This document shows, one piece after another, positions 37,226 through 48,018 of a stretch of 64,000 nt of DNA. The translations under genes and the position numbers were made by a program. The stretch is from Trichuris trichiura (taxonomy: Eukaryota > Nematoda > Enoplea > Trichinellida > Trichuridae): contig JBAJFE010000014.1 in the NCBI GenBank assembly GCA_037903355.1, positions 3,782,001 through 3,846,000 of the forward strand, written 5' to 3'. The notes below the pieces were generated by a model that made no database searches, had not been told where the DNA came from, and worked only from the letters and a program-made list of their open reading frames with translations. The first letter of the stretch is position 1. Each line of letters starts with the position of its first letter.

Positions 37226-38196
37226 TTGCAGCAGGTTTATGGAGGTAGTGTACCATCTAAATCGGTTGTCTTTGAGGGGATAAGGCGTTTTAAGGAAGGC
37301 AAAGAGCCCACTGAAGACGACCGGAAAGCAGGAAGACCAGCAACCGCAACGAGCGAAGGAACCGTGACCCTTGTCTGGAACCTAGTAGAAGGAGACTGCA
37401 GTATTACCATCACGTGGACTGCTAGAATGGCTAGGATCTCCCTCCATTCAGCATTTGGAATACTGCACAAAACTTTTGGTCTGAGAAAGCTTTCAGCTCG
37501 GTGGGTTCCAAAAGCGTTGCGCAAAGAACAGCTGGTTCGACGCGTTAACCTTTTTCGGGAGGTTTTGACGAAGGATGAAGCCAGTGAGACTAGGTTTTTT
37601 GATCGTATCGTCACGGGAGATGAAACATGCACGTACCAATATGACACCGAGAGTAAGATCCAATCCAAGCAGTGGTTACCGAGGGGGTCAGCAGGTCCAG
37701 TCAAGTTTAAAGCGCAGCGATCGGCTAGAAAAGTTACAGCGACCATATTCTGGGACTCGGACGGAGTAACTCTGACTGACTTTCTTGAAGGAGAGCGAAC
37801 AGTCACGGCAGATTATTACAAAGCAGTATTGCAAAAATTAAAAGCCGCACTGGCAAGAAAACGTCGTGGCAAGTTGCACCTCGCTGTCCTTTTCCATCAC
37901 GATAATGTGCCGGCTCATTCGTCAAGGACTGTGAGGACTGTTTTCCGTGAATTTCGGTGGGAAGTCATTCCACACCCGCCCTACAGTCCACATCTTACTC
38001 CGTCAGACTTTTCCTCTTCCAAAAGTTAACAGAACATTTAAAAGGCATGCTGTTCAGGTCAATGGATAACACGAAACGCGCCGTCTCGACTTGGTGCAAT
38101 ATACGGGCCCCAGGATTCTACAAGGAGGGTCTGACGGAGTGGAGACACTGTCTCCAGAAGTGCTTAGAAGTTGACGGAAGATATGTTGAGAAATAG
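37226..38196 (+). pseudogene. Mariner transposase, frameshifted near the 3' end
   Basis: The main frame (37226-38029) contains the DNA-binding half and the catalytic DD34D triad, all present: Asp132 (VTGDET), Asp226 (HHDN) and Asp261 (TPSDF), with exactly 34 residues between the last two. The usual SPDLAPSD motif reads SPHLTPSD, a change next to the active site. A one-base shift after SDF moves the remainder (LFQKLTEHLKG ... VDGRYVEK) to the frame of 37957-38196. The N-terminal part before 37226 lies in other frames. Cut-and-paste activity is therefore lost. Confidence 0.85.
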
Positions 38197-38410
38197 GTTT
38201 GATATTTGTCATGTTTGTGAGGTACATGTAGACCTCTCGTTGTATTAGAACGTTTATTCGTACGAACACTTCCCAAGAAGACATGTCCCTCAATTAATCG
38301 ACGGTAAGATGATATGCAGGGGTGTAGCATAAGCACTGTGCAAACAATAATATCCAATACACAACATAACCATCCCTTTAGATAACATAATCTTGTAGCC
38401 GTTTGGGCGG

Positions 38411-39994
38411 TCAGCGGTTCCTTCTTGGCTGAGAAGCTGGTAGCAGAGCTTCCACCACGAGTGGAGATTGTCCATTGGTGTTACTGGGCCGTTCACCTCC
38501 TTGTTCACAAAGTGCCGATTCAGCTAAACCTACTTCCCTCTGTTCTGTGTTGCCTGCATAGTCCTTAAGAATGTAATCGACATGACGGTGCACAATCTTC
38601 CCATCAGTTGTCTGCGTCATGTAAGAGACCGGACCGGTGGACTGCGTTGTCGTCGCTGGGGGTCCAATTTTGTCCTGGGGAAAATGTCTTAACCAACACT
38701 CGTTCGTTGATATCGAGTAAGCGTGCCGTGTTCCTTGGCGCATTATCTTCAACTTTCCTTTGCTGCTCAGATGACCAGTCAGGATGAAGGCCGTCGACGC
38801 GACTTCTCAAATGGCGGTTCATCAACAATTCGGCCGGAGAGAGACCGGTTGCAACACACGGTATAACGTGTTGAGGCGGTAGGAAACTTGCTAATTGCTG
38901 ATTCAGTCTTCAGTCGCCGTACGGCGAAGTGCATCTGTAACTGCGGCGCTACCCTCCATGCTTCGTTAGAAAAGAATGTATTCGATACTCCGCAGGATGC
39001 ACAAAAAAACGAACCACGCAAAAGAGAGAGAGCAGGTGACGCAACCGCACAACAAAAGCGCAGTTAACCACCCGCTAGTCACGCACGATCGCAATCTTCC
39101 AGTTGCGGCACCTCACGCTCTCGCCCCAACCGGAAAAGCGCCCCCACGTTGCGCTTGTCTGTTCCTTTTTATCTCGCTGGAAGATAGGAACACAGTTCGC
39201 TCCGGCGCGATGAGCTGTCATGTAGCGTACATTGCCGGAGGGCACCACTTGTATTTGCACACATCAAGTAGAAGAACTACGAAATCCACGGCCAACCGGT
39301 GACCCGCCTCGTGACCGCCGTGGTCACATGAACACCTGTTTATTACAGCACCCCTTTACAGTCTGAATCATGCTGTTCACAACACCAAATACCAATTTGT
39401 CGTGAGAGTAACGATAACGCAGCTTCCGACTGACTCTTTACTGAGTCTACAGAATCTTTAACCACGTGTTGTTATACGGTAGAATGCGCAGGTACAGATG
39501 GACTCCCTGCTCATCATTAGTTCCAGCTTCGGTCGGAACACATGCATTGTGCCTGTCCATTACTCGAAGGATGATAAGGCGCTACTCCAGCGTGCCGGAT
39601 TGCATTCCTTCAAAGGAGCTCGCTAAATCAGGGCGACGAGAACGCTGATCCATCGTCAGAGATGACTATATCAGATAACCCATGTGTCGCGAAGACGGCG
39701 CAATTCAGGTGTCTGTATCTTTGAAGGCTGCACTACTACTAGTAGAACTTCTAGCAACTTCAAATATGGATCAACAATGATCAAAAACAATCAGCCCTGA
39801 AACGGTCCGCCGAAGTGTAGGTTCAGTCGAAACCATGGTGCCCTGGTCACTTTCCACGGATGCGTGGAACCCTTCAGCCCAGTACGTCGTGTTTCTTGAC
39901 ATGGACGGTACATTTTTACCCACTCTTCAATCTGTTTGTCGATTCCTGGCAGCATATAGTCGGAGACGCCTCTTAACCCTTCCGTAGGAGACAC
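38411..39994 (-). pseudogene. Gypsy integrase fragments
   Basis: 39791-39994 (-) matches the zinc-binding entry of gypsy integrases (GIDKQIEEWVKMYRPCQE, then WFRLNLHFGGPFQG). 38604-38828 and 38411-38752 (-) match the integrase end and chromatin-side tail (LLMNRHLRSRVDGLHPDW). The catalytic core between them is not recognisable in 38830-39790. The pieces are in different frames and cannot be translated as one protein. Confidence 0.75.
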
Positions 39995-40266
39995 GAACGG
40001 TGCGGACTCCTACGAGAGGAACGACTTGTCGTTGAAAATCGACTAGTTTTTGACGAGACGGCTTAATGGGAGGTCACCTTCCGCGCCAAAGTGCTGGATA
40101 AATGCCTACTGAAACAACTGTTAAGTCAGATCTTTAATCGACTTCCATGTGACAAGGCACTCCATTCAACACGATTATAGTAACCGTCTTCTTCCGTATT
40201 TCGCTCGTGACGAAGAGTATGTTACCTTCCTTGATAAGCATCAGTTAGAGAAAAACTTGCTTGATG

Positions 40267-41086
40267 TCACTGGACGTAGGCCACTGCTTTCGTGTTCGAC
40301 GCACCCTCACGGAACGAACTGGATAGACGATTGTGCGCACTTTTAGATCGGCAAACCCTTTCGACGTAACCCTTACGAGAACACCATCGGTATATCGCAT
40401 TTCTGAAACGGCACTGATTCCTCCGGTGCTCATCACCACAACTAGCACATGAGCGTTGTCCGAAGACTTCCACGGTGTTTTGTCCAGTCGCTTTCGGAGG
40501 ATATTGGTTTCTTCCCTTGCGAACTCGGTGAGCGCCCGCAATTTCAGCGTTCTCTGCATTTGCCGAACAAATGTCCTTTGCTTGCCAAGAAGCGGACTCT
40601 GCAGCGATTGGTTCACGTAGTGCGTCGCTGAGATCCAACTCTGAGTGAGCTAGTAGACGTTTCTGAAGGTCTTCATGCTTTAGGCCACACACAAACTGGT
40701 CTCTCATCCTCTCGTCCAGGTTAAATTCGAAACTGCAATCAGCAACCAGACGACGGAGTTCGGCTGCGTACGTCGCGATTCCTTCTCCGCCCTGTTTCAG
40801 GCGTCGTTAAAAATGAAAGCGTTGATAAATAACCGATGGCTTCGGGAGAAAATGGCACTGTAACGCGTGCATAATCATATGAGACGTCGGAAAGCGATTT
40901 CGACGATACAACGGACTTGGCAATCGTGAATGCTGGAAAGCCGCACATGGACAATAGCGTAGCCCTCTTCTTACTATCATCGGTGATTCCATTTGCTTCA
41001 AAAAAGAACTTGAGACGTTCAACGTAGGCATCCCATGATGCCGGTCGGTCGACGTCGAAGGGCTCGATGCGGCCAACGGCCAGCAT
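40267..41086 (-). pseudogene. Gypsy gag fragments
   Basis: 40739-41086 (-) encodes the N-terminal gag part (PFDVDRPASWDAYVERLKFF). 40267-40707 (-) encodes the capsid end (LRDQFVCGLKHEDLQKRLLA-like) and a pair of decayed Cys/His knuckles (CASCGDEHRRNQC, CSRKGYVERVC). A frame change separates them. The arrangement matches gag of the K02A2.6-like gypsy elements common in invertebrates. Confidence 0.75.
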
Positions 41087-41370
41087 GCCAAGGAATTAAC
41101 CGACTTTGATCAACTGCGCAACGGAGTTTGATCTCACCTTCGTCGCCATGTCTGTGAGGTACATGCGGAAATATCGTAGTACTTGAACGTTTACTCGCGC
41201 GCACACTTCTCCCGAAAGCGTACGTGTACCTCAAGTAATCGACAGTAAAATGATATGCAGGGGTATGGCATAGGCGCTGTGCAAACAATCATACTCAATA
41301 CACGGCCATATCAATGCAACTAAAATTCTTACTCAATTTTTCCTGAAACATTTCGAACAACTCTTGTGTA

Positions 41371-41765
41371 TTTCATGATGAAGAAGTTCATTACGGATAA
41401 TTCCCGTTTGTTATGTATATAGAAGCACTCCGGAGCTTTCGGGTCATTCGAGACCCATCATCAGCGGTCTTGAGTTGTTGATATGATTCATGGCACCGAG
41501 AGTGCCCTATTTTTCTGAGGATTTTAAAGCGGGCATTTTTAAAGTTTTTCGTTGGTCGGTTCTGGTATCTGAGTCTGTCAGCGCACTTCTATTTCTTGTT
41601 CCGTATGTCTTGTAGATTGTGTCTCTTTGCTGGGTAGTTTCGAACATTTTTTGTTGTTGGTTCACTGTTTTTTCATTTTGCATTCATTTTTCTTTCTTTC
41701 TTCTTTTTTCTTTTTCTTTCTTTGTTCCATGTATATTGCAGTTCTATCCATTTCTGTTTGTTCTA
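41371..41765 (-). repeat. Penelope terminal inverted repeat, left copy
   Basis: Runs from TTTCATGATGAAG through the ribozyme-like core (41433-41468) and a T-rich stretch (41620-41765). It is the reverse complement of about 44120-44500 with a low rate of differences. Confidence 0.85.
41433..41468 (-). ncRNA. Hammerhead-ribozyme-like core
   Basis: Read on the minus strand: CTGATGA, then a stem GGGTC/GACCC with a short loop, then CGAAAGCTC. These are the conserved core parts of a hammerhead ribozyme, and such motifs are known from Penelope-like elements. A stem I partner was not found and the base at the expected cleavage site does not fit well, so self-cleavage is uncertain. Confidence 0.5.
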
Positions 41766-42070
41766 ATTTTTTGTTTTTTCTTCTTTCCCGGCTATTGTAT
41801 TTGATCTGGTGAGAGAGCAACAATTATACCGCGTCACAATATTTGTCCAAATCTCGCTTATGTCCACTCCTTGATCGCGGTTGTAAGTCGTATTGTGTCT
41901 AATATATAGTGCTTCTTTAATTCCTCTCAACCGTAGATTGTTTTCGTAACATAAAACTCTTGGGTGGAGTGGTTGAGTGCATTGCGTCGCGTGTTCCACT
42001 ATAGCAGAGGCTTGTTTGGCTTTTTCCATTGTAATTTTTGGGTCCACGATTGGTCTGCCTCGCTGTGTGG

Positions 42071-42991
42071 TTAGATTGGTGCCATTGTTAAGTATGGCTT
42101 TCGCGTTATTGTAACTTGTGAGTTTTTTATGTGTTCATTAAATCTATGCTCCAGGGTGTTTCCCGTTTCACCAATATAAATCCCTGAGCAAGAACATTCA
42201 ACCGCGTATACTAATCCTGTCTTTTTATTTGCGGGGATTTTAGTTTTGTCTGTGCGAAGGATTGCCCTGAGGTTGGGCGAACTTTTGAAAAAGACTCTGA
42301 AGCCTAATCTTTTTCCTAATTGGACAATCTTTTCGCCTAAGCCTGCCACATAAGGAATAACCAGACAAGTGTCGTGCGGAGTGTTTTGCTTTGGAGACTC
42401 ACGTGTGCGAAGCTTGTGGTTGAACACTTGGTTGATAAAGGATTTAGGATAACCGTTTTTGTAGAAGATTTTTCTAATGTAGTTAATTTCTGGCTGGAGA
42501 TATTCGGGACTGCATAAATTGAATGCTCTGTCTATCATTCCGGAGAGGATACCACGCATTACTGATTGTGGGTGATGTGATGAAAAATTGAGATACTGAT
42601 CTGTGTGCGTGGGTTTTCTATACACTCTGGTTTTAAGGCCTTCGCTTGAGCAAATAATTAAGGCGTCTAGAAAGGGCAAAGTTTTGTTATCTTCTTTTTC
42701 CATTGTGAAGACTATTTGGTTAGGACGGACGTTGTTGAGGAATTGTAAAAATTGTTCTTCTTTTCCAGCTTTTATAATGACAAAGATGTCGTCTACGTAT
42801 CTTTTAAAAAGGCGTGGAGCTATGTGTCTGTCTTTAGTTCTGAACATTTGTCTTTCAAAGTCTTCCATAAAAATTTCCGCTAATACAGGGGATAGGGGGC
42901 TTCCCATAGGTACTCCGTTAGATTGTTTATAGAACTTGCTATCAAAAGTGAAGTAATTGCCTTCTTGCATGCAAAACGAAACCAGCTTCAC
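42071..42991 (-). pseudogene. Penelope-like reverse transcriptase C-terminal half plus GIY-YIG endonuclease
   Basis: The frame encodes RT motif B (GVPMGSPLSPVLAEIFM), the YVDD active site (RYVDDIFVI), TLPFLDALI, and a conserved linker (YVAGLGEKIVQLGKRLGF). It ends with the GIY-YIG nuclease (VYAVECSCSGIYIGETGNTL followed by RFNEHIK), where the Tyr residues, Gly-Thr and Arg of the nuclease core are present. About 300 residues are uninterrupted. The N-terminal RT part lies at 43284-44120, beyond the solo LTR inserted next to MKLVSF. Penelope RTs prime at target ends and integrate with the nuclease. Confidence 0.9.
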
Positions 42992-42995
42992 AATG

Positions 42996-43278
42996 TGTGA
43001 CGAAAAGCGCGACGGGAATTACAGAAACCGCTCCCTGCACGACGGGCGGTGAAAGCGACGATCCCTGCAGGACAGACCTTGATAGTGACACACGCAGGGT
43101 GGTCACCGGAAACGTCCATCAGATGTCACCTCGCCCACGAAATGACGCTCAGCCCTCGCCAGGATAAGGAGTATATAAGGAGCACCCGCGGAAGGCTGAG
43201 GGAGATTCGTGTCGTGTCGGTACAATAAAGTGTTTGACAACCCTTTTTTGCGTGCGTTTGTCAACTGCGTTTGCTACA
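42996..43278 (+). mobile_element. Solo LTR (283 bp) of the 47681-52367 family
   Basis: Begins TGTGACGAAAAGCG and ends GCTACA, flanked by CAATG on both sides (42991-42995 and 43279-43283). It is the reverse complement of the 316-bp LTRs at 47681 and 52052, with an internal deletion of about 30 bp and scattered changes. A TATATAAGG box and an AATAAA are visible. A solo LTR normally remains after recombination between two LTRs of a full element. Confidence 0.92.
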
Positions 43279-43283
43279 CAATG

Positions 43284-44119
43284 TGAATGGGATTTAATTT
43301 AGTTCTGCTGGGTAGATTTGTGTCCGTGTGGAGGAGATTATGTAAGGTCTCTAGGGTGTCTGATATTGGGATGCTGGGAAATAAGTCTTTTACATCATAG
43401 CTGACTAAAATCTCGTCGGGTTCTAAACAATAGTTTCTTGTTTCGTTGACGAGCGTTTTGCTGTTTTGGACAAAGGATGGTTCCTTGCCTGTTAGTGGTT
43501 TGATGATCTTACTTAAGTATCTACTGAGTTCGGTGGTGATGCTGTTAATTGTGGAGACTATAGGTCTCAGCGGGATATCTGGTTTGTGTACTTTGGGAGA
43601 CCGTAGAGCTCGGGGGGTCTGAAGTTCGATGCGAACTTAAAATACGTTGTCATTTTGGTGATAGCAGGTTCTTTGGTTTCTGTGGCATATGTGATGAGAA
43701 GAGATCGGCGATTTTTTCGGGAAACCTCTGTAGGGTCGGTTGGTAGGGGCGTATAACTGCTAGTGTTCAAGATAGCTGTCATCTTTTCGATATGCTTCTG
43801 TCAAGTAAGACGATTCTATTCCCTTTGTCTGCTTTGGTTATAATTCTGTTGGGTTGTTTTCTAAGTTTATATAAGCTGTTTATCGGCTTAGGTTCGAAGT
43901 GGCAGTGAAGTGGTGGCCTAGGATCAATGTAGATAAATTACTCTTGATCTGTGTGGCTTTTTGTGTGTCCGTCGAGGATAGGCTGTCTTCAACTGAGGCA
44001 ATGATGTCGAGAATTGGTGGTTGTTTTGGTGCTGGGACAAGGTTAAGTCCTTTTTCTAATATACGTTTCTCATTTTCACTTAGAGGGAATGAGCTGAGAT
44101 TTGTTATCGCTGAATTTAG
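43284..44119 (-). pseudogene. Penelope-like reverse transcriptase N-terminal half
   Basis: Minus-strand pieces include FRPPELYGLPK with PLRPIVSTINS after a frameshift, then SYDVKDLFPSIPI, which is RT motif A with the first catalytic Asp. Reading across the solo LTR joins this to the 42071-42991 half. The break near 43590 and the LTR make it non-functional. Confidence 0.8.
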
Positions 44120-44500
44120 CTAGAAATGGATAGAACCGCAATATACATGGAACAAAGAAAGAAAAAAAAGAAGAAAGAAAGAAAAATGAATGCAAAATGA
44201 AAAAACAGAGGACCAACAACAAAAAATGTTCGAAACTACCCAGGAAAGACACAATCTACAAGACATACGGAACAAGAAAAAGAAGTGCGCTGACAGACTC
44301 AGATACCAGAACCGACCAACGAAAATCTTTAAAAATGCCCGCTTTAAAATCCTCAGAAACATTAGGGTACTCGCTGCTACGAATCATATCAACAACTTAA
44401 GACCGCTGATGACGGGTCTCGAATGATCCGAAAGCTCTGGAGTGCTTCTATATACATGACAAACGGGAATTATCCGTAATAAACTTCTTCATTATGAAAA
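44120..44500 (+). repeat. Penelope terminal inverted repeat, right copy
   Basis: Reverse complement of 41371-41765. A-rich (AAAGAAAGAAAAAAAAGAAG) near 44155, then TTTAAAATCCTCAGAAAC and the ribozyme-like core, ending ATTATGAAAA at 44500. Confidence 0.85.
44402..44439 (+). ncRNA. Hammerhead-ribozyme-like core
   Basis: CTGATGA at 44406-44412, a stem GGGTC/GATCC (one mismatch), CGAAA at 44429-44433 and GCTCTGGAG as a possible short stem III. The same limits apply as for the left copy: cleavage is plausible but not shown by sequence alone. Confidence 0.5.
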
Positions 44501-44546
44501 CATTTGTTCCCGTACCAAGAAACCGCGTTTTCAAAACTCTTGTGTA

Positions 44547-46169
44547 TACGTTTTTTCGTCGTTGAGAAATGGCTGCGGTCAGTCTTTACTTGACAATAAC
44601 CTTGCGTTTTCCCGATTGAAAGCCGTATGCGGCTTGCGACAAGGGCTCAGCAGGTGTCCCAGCAGAAGTCTCATGCAGCTATTCCGCGAAAAACTCAGCG
44701 TGAGTCTAAGGGAAACGACCACAGGCGTTGTCAGCCCAAGTGGAACAAGATGAGATCAGTCGTTTTGCCCCAAGTGCCTAGCCAGATCCGGCCGCTTCTA
44801 GAGCGTGTTCGAAAGTCTGCGATGAATAACATGCTTTGAAAAGAGCTATGCCTCTTCGTTCCATTGGCTAAACAAGTGCGGTCAAGGCTGCTAGCGAATG
44901 AACAACTTTTATGTCAGGTATGCATGCCACTGATGTATTGCGGATGCACCGGTGCAGTATCTAATACCGAAAGAATTTTGAATTGCACGTTCTTCTGCTC
45001 ACAATATCCTCTCGTCTGCGGGATAAAATAGTTCGAGGGCCAATCCTCAAACACAGCCCGCGTCGTCCGGAGTTTCTTCTTATGACGATAATAAACAGCA
45101 GGTCTATTCCTGTTTACGTTTCTTAAAAGAGTAGGATCAAGTGGCAGTGCCAGCGGGAGGGCACTTTGTCTGGAGATCGACCCTGAATGCCGGACTCGCG
45201 GTCACGCCTTAGTGAGTGCATTGGTTATCACCTAGGGCGTTTGACCGTGGCGTTTAGTCCCTCAAACGCGAACTGATTATAAGGTTGCGCCAGAGTGAAC
45301 TCAGGGACACTGCTAATGGGACATCATGCCTTATATAAGGAAACATTTTTTCCTATCAGTGACTCTTTCTTTCATCGTATACTCGCTTGCATCAGTAAAC
45401 ACTTCAGTGAATCGAAACCTTCGTTCTTGGCGCAAGTGTTCTGCAACAGATCCTCTGAGGGGCAGGTCAGGAAAGGTTTCAGTTTGGATCCTGCCATATT
45501 CCCTACAAAAAGCAGAGTTGCATGGTCTTCATTTACCACTTGCTTTGGCATTGTTTTGTACGAATATTCTTATTGGGCTAAACATTCATAAGCTATTGCA
45601 GAATATTCGTATTCTGTAAATTTAGCAATACAAAGTGGATGCAAATGGTTTTGCGGCTTTCATGAATGCAAAACAATGAAGTGTTTTACAAAAGAACGGA
45701 ATTTTAAATGCCAACAGGCTTGTATGCAACAGAAACAAGTAAGTTGTGCAGAAATTACAACAGTTCAAAATGGACATTTATTTACGACTACGGAATCATT
45801 TTTTGCAATATCTGTTTTGCGGGCCTGCTTGTTTGACAAGCTCGCTTTACAATAATCTCTGTGCGCAGCTTGTTTGAAAGCTCGCTTTACAGTGCGCAGG
45901 AAAACAGTTTACTGCTGAGATTGACTTCATCAGTCGAATTTACTATAGTAGAACCACATTTATTCAAATTGACCTGGAAACGAAAAATGTTAGGCAGTAA
46001 AACTTTGAAACCTTAAAACGGCAAGATACTGGCATCAGTATTAATACATTAGGCTCGCTCTCATCCATGTGCACGATATACCGACAGAATTGATGAGCCT
46101 GTGACTGCGAAATTTCTCCCGCCTATATTACCTTTTTAACGCAGCCGATAGGTCAAATTCTAAATTCCC
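44547..46169. other. No gene recognised
   Basis: 44627-44839 (+) is open and basic (possible acceptor TGTCCCAGCAG, ending in a stop) but matches no known family. 45295-45619 holds two overlapping frames without domains. A short direct repeat (AAGCTCGCTTTACA) occurs at about 45838 and 45885. Confidence 0.4.
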
Positions 46170-46765
46170 CAAATAATCTTCTACTGTCAGAAAACATACA
46201 ACGGTTTGGAGTCTTCAATGAGATTTATAAGAAAACGACTCAAGGTCTGCAATTATATGACGACGGTGAGCTAAGACGCTATAAAGAGTTAACGTTGAGA
46301 AGCTCATAGAACGAACTTATCCATAGCAGGATGGATGAAAGTTTCTGCAGTGTCAGTGCTGATGAGGAAAAAGCAGAGACATTGAAGGAATTGTAAGCTC
46401 TTTCAGTGTCAAATTCGCACGACACTTTTGATATCGAAATGTAATTAGCCTGCCAAAATGAAGATATGGAATTTCAATGCTAAACGACGATGAAATCGCT
46501 CAGCCACCGTCGTAAGGCGCGAGAAGAAACAGATATTCATCAAGAAGATGAAGTCGCAGGGTACATTTGCGTCTGGCACGATAAGGCCCTTCAATGCACA
46601 GAAGTTACTCTGGGTTGGTTTGAGTTGCAAACAAAATATGACTTAAAAAGAGCTATTACGTTCGAAAAGTATTCGCGATCTGGCAGGCAAGATGCAGTTG
46701 AAAACTTTGAAATAAAAGTGTACAATGGATTTTTCTCACTTTTCTTAACTGCCAGACTCGTTTGA
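46170..46765 (+). pseudogene. Decayed paralogue of the 32826-33240 sequence
   Basis: Shares the ATAGAACGAACTTATC stretch and the order of several downstream segments with 32826-33240. 46490-46765 (+) is open for 91 codons (EDEVAGYICVWHDKALQC) but upstream frames have stops. Origin is probably a transposase or an old gene family. Not identified. Confidence 0.3.
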
Positions 46766-47675
46766 AAAATAAAAATGGTGCCATTGCCCACAGTTTTTAG
46801 TGTTGTGTCTCCTGGCTTGCAAACGCCTTTAAGACTATTTCTGCTGAATGCGATGCTGACGGACACTTAAGGAGGTGTATTCAGGGTAGCAACCGGAGTT
46901 AGCGCAGAGGCTTAACAGCTATTTAACTGCTGGGAAACAACGAAACGCTGCTCTGTAGACATGTCAGCAACAACTACTATCATGGTCACTTGGCGTTTGT
47001 CTAGTGAAAATCGGTGAATCATTTACAAGACGTTTGTACGACGACGTAGCATTCAGGAAAACCCTTACCCTTTCTCCAGCGCAGTCTAAGCGAGATATTA
47101 GACAGTAACAGCGAAAGATATTAGGAAAACCTCACCAACGAAATGTTAATGAAGTTCAAAGTTGCGTAGTAATGAGCTACAATACAGTTATATGATATAG
47201 ATTACGGTATGCCGGTTTAACAAAAAACAAGATGTAGAAAGGTTGAGGTTATCAGGTCTTTCAAGTTTCCTTTTATATCGTATTTATGGTTGCTATTTTC
47301 CGCTGGTGATGAGGCAGAGTGGATACCTAAGCTCCTCAGTAGCAACCTTATGCGAATTGCAGACGTACCGCCGTTATTTGCACTATCTTTAGTCTACGTA
47401 CGCTTTGTTCAACATTTCAATTATTATTCCAGCTGTTTCATGTTCCTGATGCAAATTAGTAGGTAATTTCCAGAGAGTCTAGAAAGCTCAAAGCCATTTC
47501 CTTAGTTAAAGCATTGCAATCGGTTGCCTGTTCTAAGAAAGTTCACTTTACGAGCAGCTCCTCAAAAGCCATTTGCAACGATTGTAAAATACATCAGTGT
47601 GCGTGTATCTTAGTAAGAAGGTGCTGCTTCTTTCAAGTATACTTATTCTTGACATTACAACTTCTGCGCTAATGC
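46766..47675. other. No gene recognised
   Basis: Flank of the LTR element with no ORF of note. Confidence 0.45.
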
Positions 47676-47680
47676 CATCC

Positions 47681-47996
47681 TGTACTAAACGCGGTTGACA
47701 GACGCACGCAAAAACGGTTGTTAAACAGTTTATTGTACGGACACGACACGACTCTCCCTCAGCCTTCCGCGGGTGCTCCTTATATACTCCTTATCCTGGC
47801 GGGGGCTGAGCGCCACTTCGTGGGCGAGGTGACATTTGACGGACGTTTCCGGTAACCGCCCTGCGCGTCCTGACAGCTATTTCCTGTGACCACCCTGCGT
47901 GTGTCACTATCAAGGTCAGTCCTGCAGGGATCGTCGCTTTCACCGCCCGTCGTGCAGGGAGCGGCTTCCGTATTTCCAGTCGCGCCTTTCGTCACA
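47681..47996 (-). repeat. 3' LTR
   Basis: Ends in TGT...ACA. On the minus strand it has a TATATAAGG box and an AATAAA signal. Appears identical to 52052-52367. Confidence 0.95.
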
Positions 47997-48012
47997 CTCC
48001 CCCCTGATCTTC
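47997..48012 (-). promoter_or_regulatory. Polypurine tract
   Basis: On the minus strand AGATCAGGGGGGAG lies directly before the 3' LTR, the expected place for the primer of plus-strand DNA synthesis. Confidence 0.75.
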
Positions 48013-48018
48013 TAATCA

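Larger units (their letters stand above)
38212..41308 (-). mobile_element. Ty3/gypsy retrotransposon relic with two LTRs and internal deletions
   Basis: Short LTRs (38212-38366 and 41149-41308) begin TGTYTGTGAGGTACATG and are related but diverged. On the minus strand the 5' LTR is followed directly by TGGCGACGAAGG, a typical primer-binding position, and the 3' LTR is preceded by a purine-rich AAAGGGATGG. Flanks TGTCA and TATCA suggest a 5-bp target duplication with one change. Gag and integrase pieces remain, but protease, reverse transcriptase and RNase H are missing. Confidence 0.85.
36961..41368 (+). mobile_element. Mariner transposon, split by a gypsy insertion
   Basis: The left terminal repeat (CGAGGGATGTTCAGAAAGTT) follows a TA at 36959-36960. 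The right terminal repeat (GAAACATTTCGAACAACTCT) ends at 41368 before TA. Removing the insertion 38212-41308 and its 5-bp duplication leaves about 1306 bp, the normal size of a mariner. The element carries the transposase relic 37226-38196. This shows that the mariner was present before the LTR element landed in its 3' end. Confidence 0.85.
41371..44534 (-). mobile_element. Penelope-like element with inverted terminal repeats and 12-bp target duplication
   Basis: A 3.16-kb element oriented leftward. Its ends (41371 to about 41765 and about 44120-44500) are inverted copies of nearly 400 bp, each with a ribozyme-like core. The same 12-bp sequence AACTCTTGTGTA flanks both sides (41359-41370 and 44535-44546), so the element duplicated the last bases of the mariner it entered. 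Coding parts are a reverse transcriptase and a GIY-YIG nuclease, interrupted by a solo LTR and frameshifts. Confidence 0.85.

Noticed and set aside
37237..37806. 189-codon ORF antisense to the mariner transposase
   Set aside because: Shadow of the transposase frame on the opposite strand. It has no independent similarity.
41619..41812. Phe/Ser-rich hydrophobic ORFs
   Set aside because: They come from the T-rich part of the Penelope terminal repeat and are low-complexity translation.
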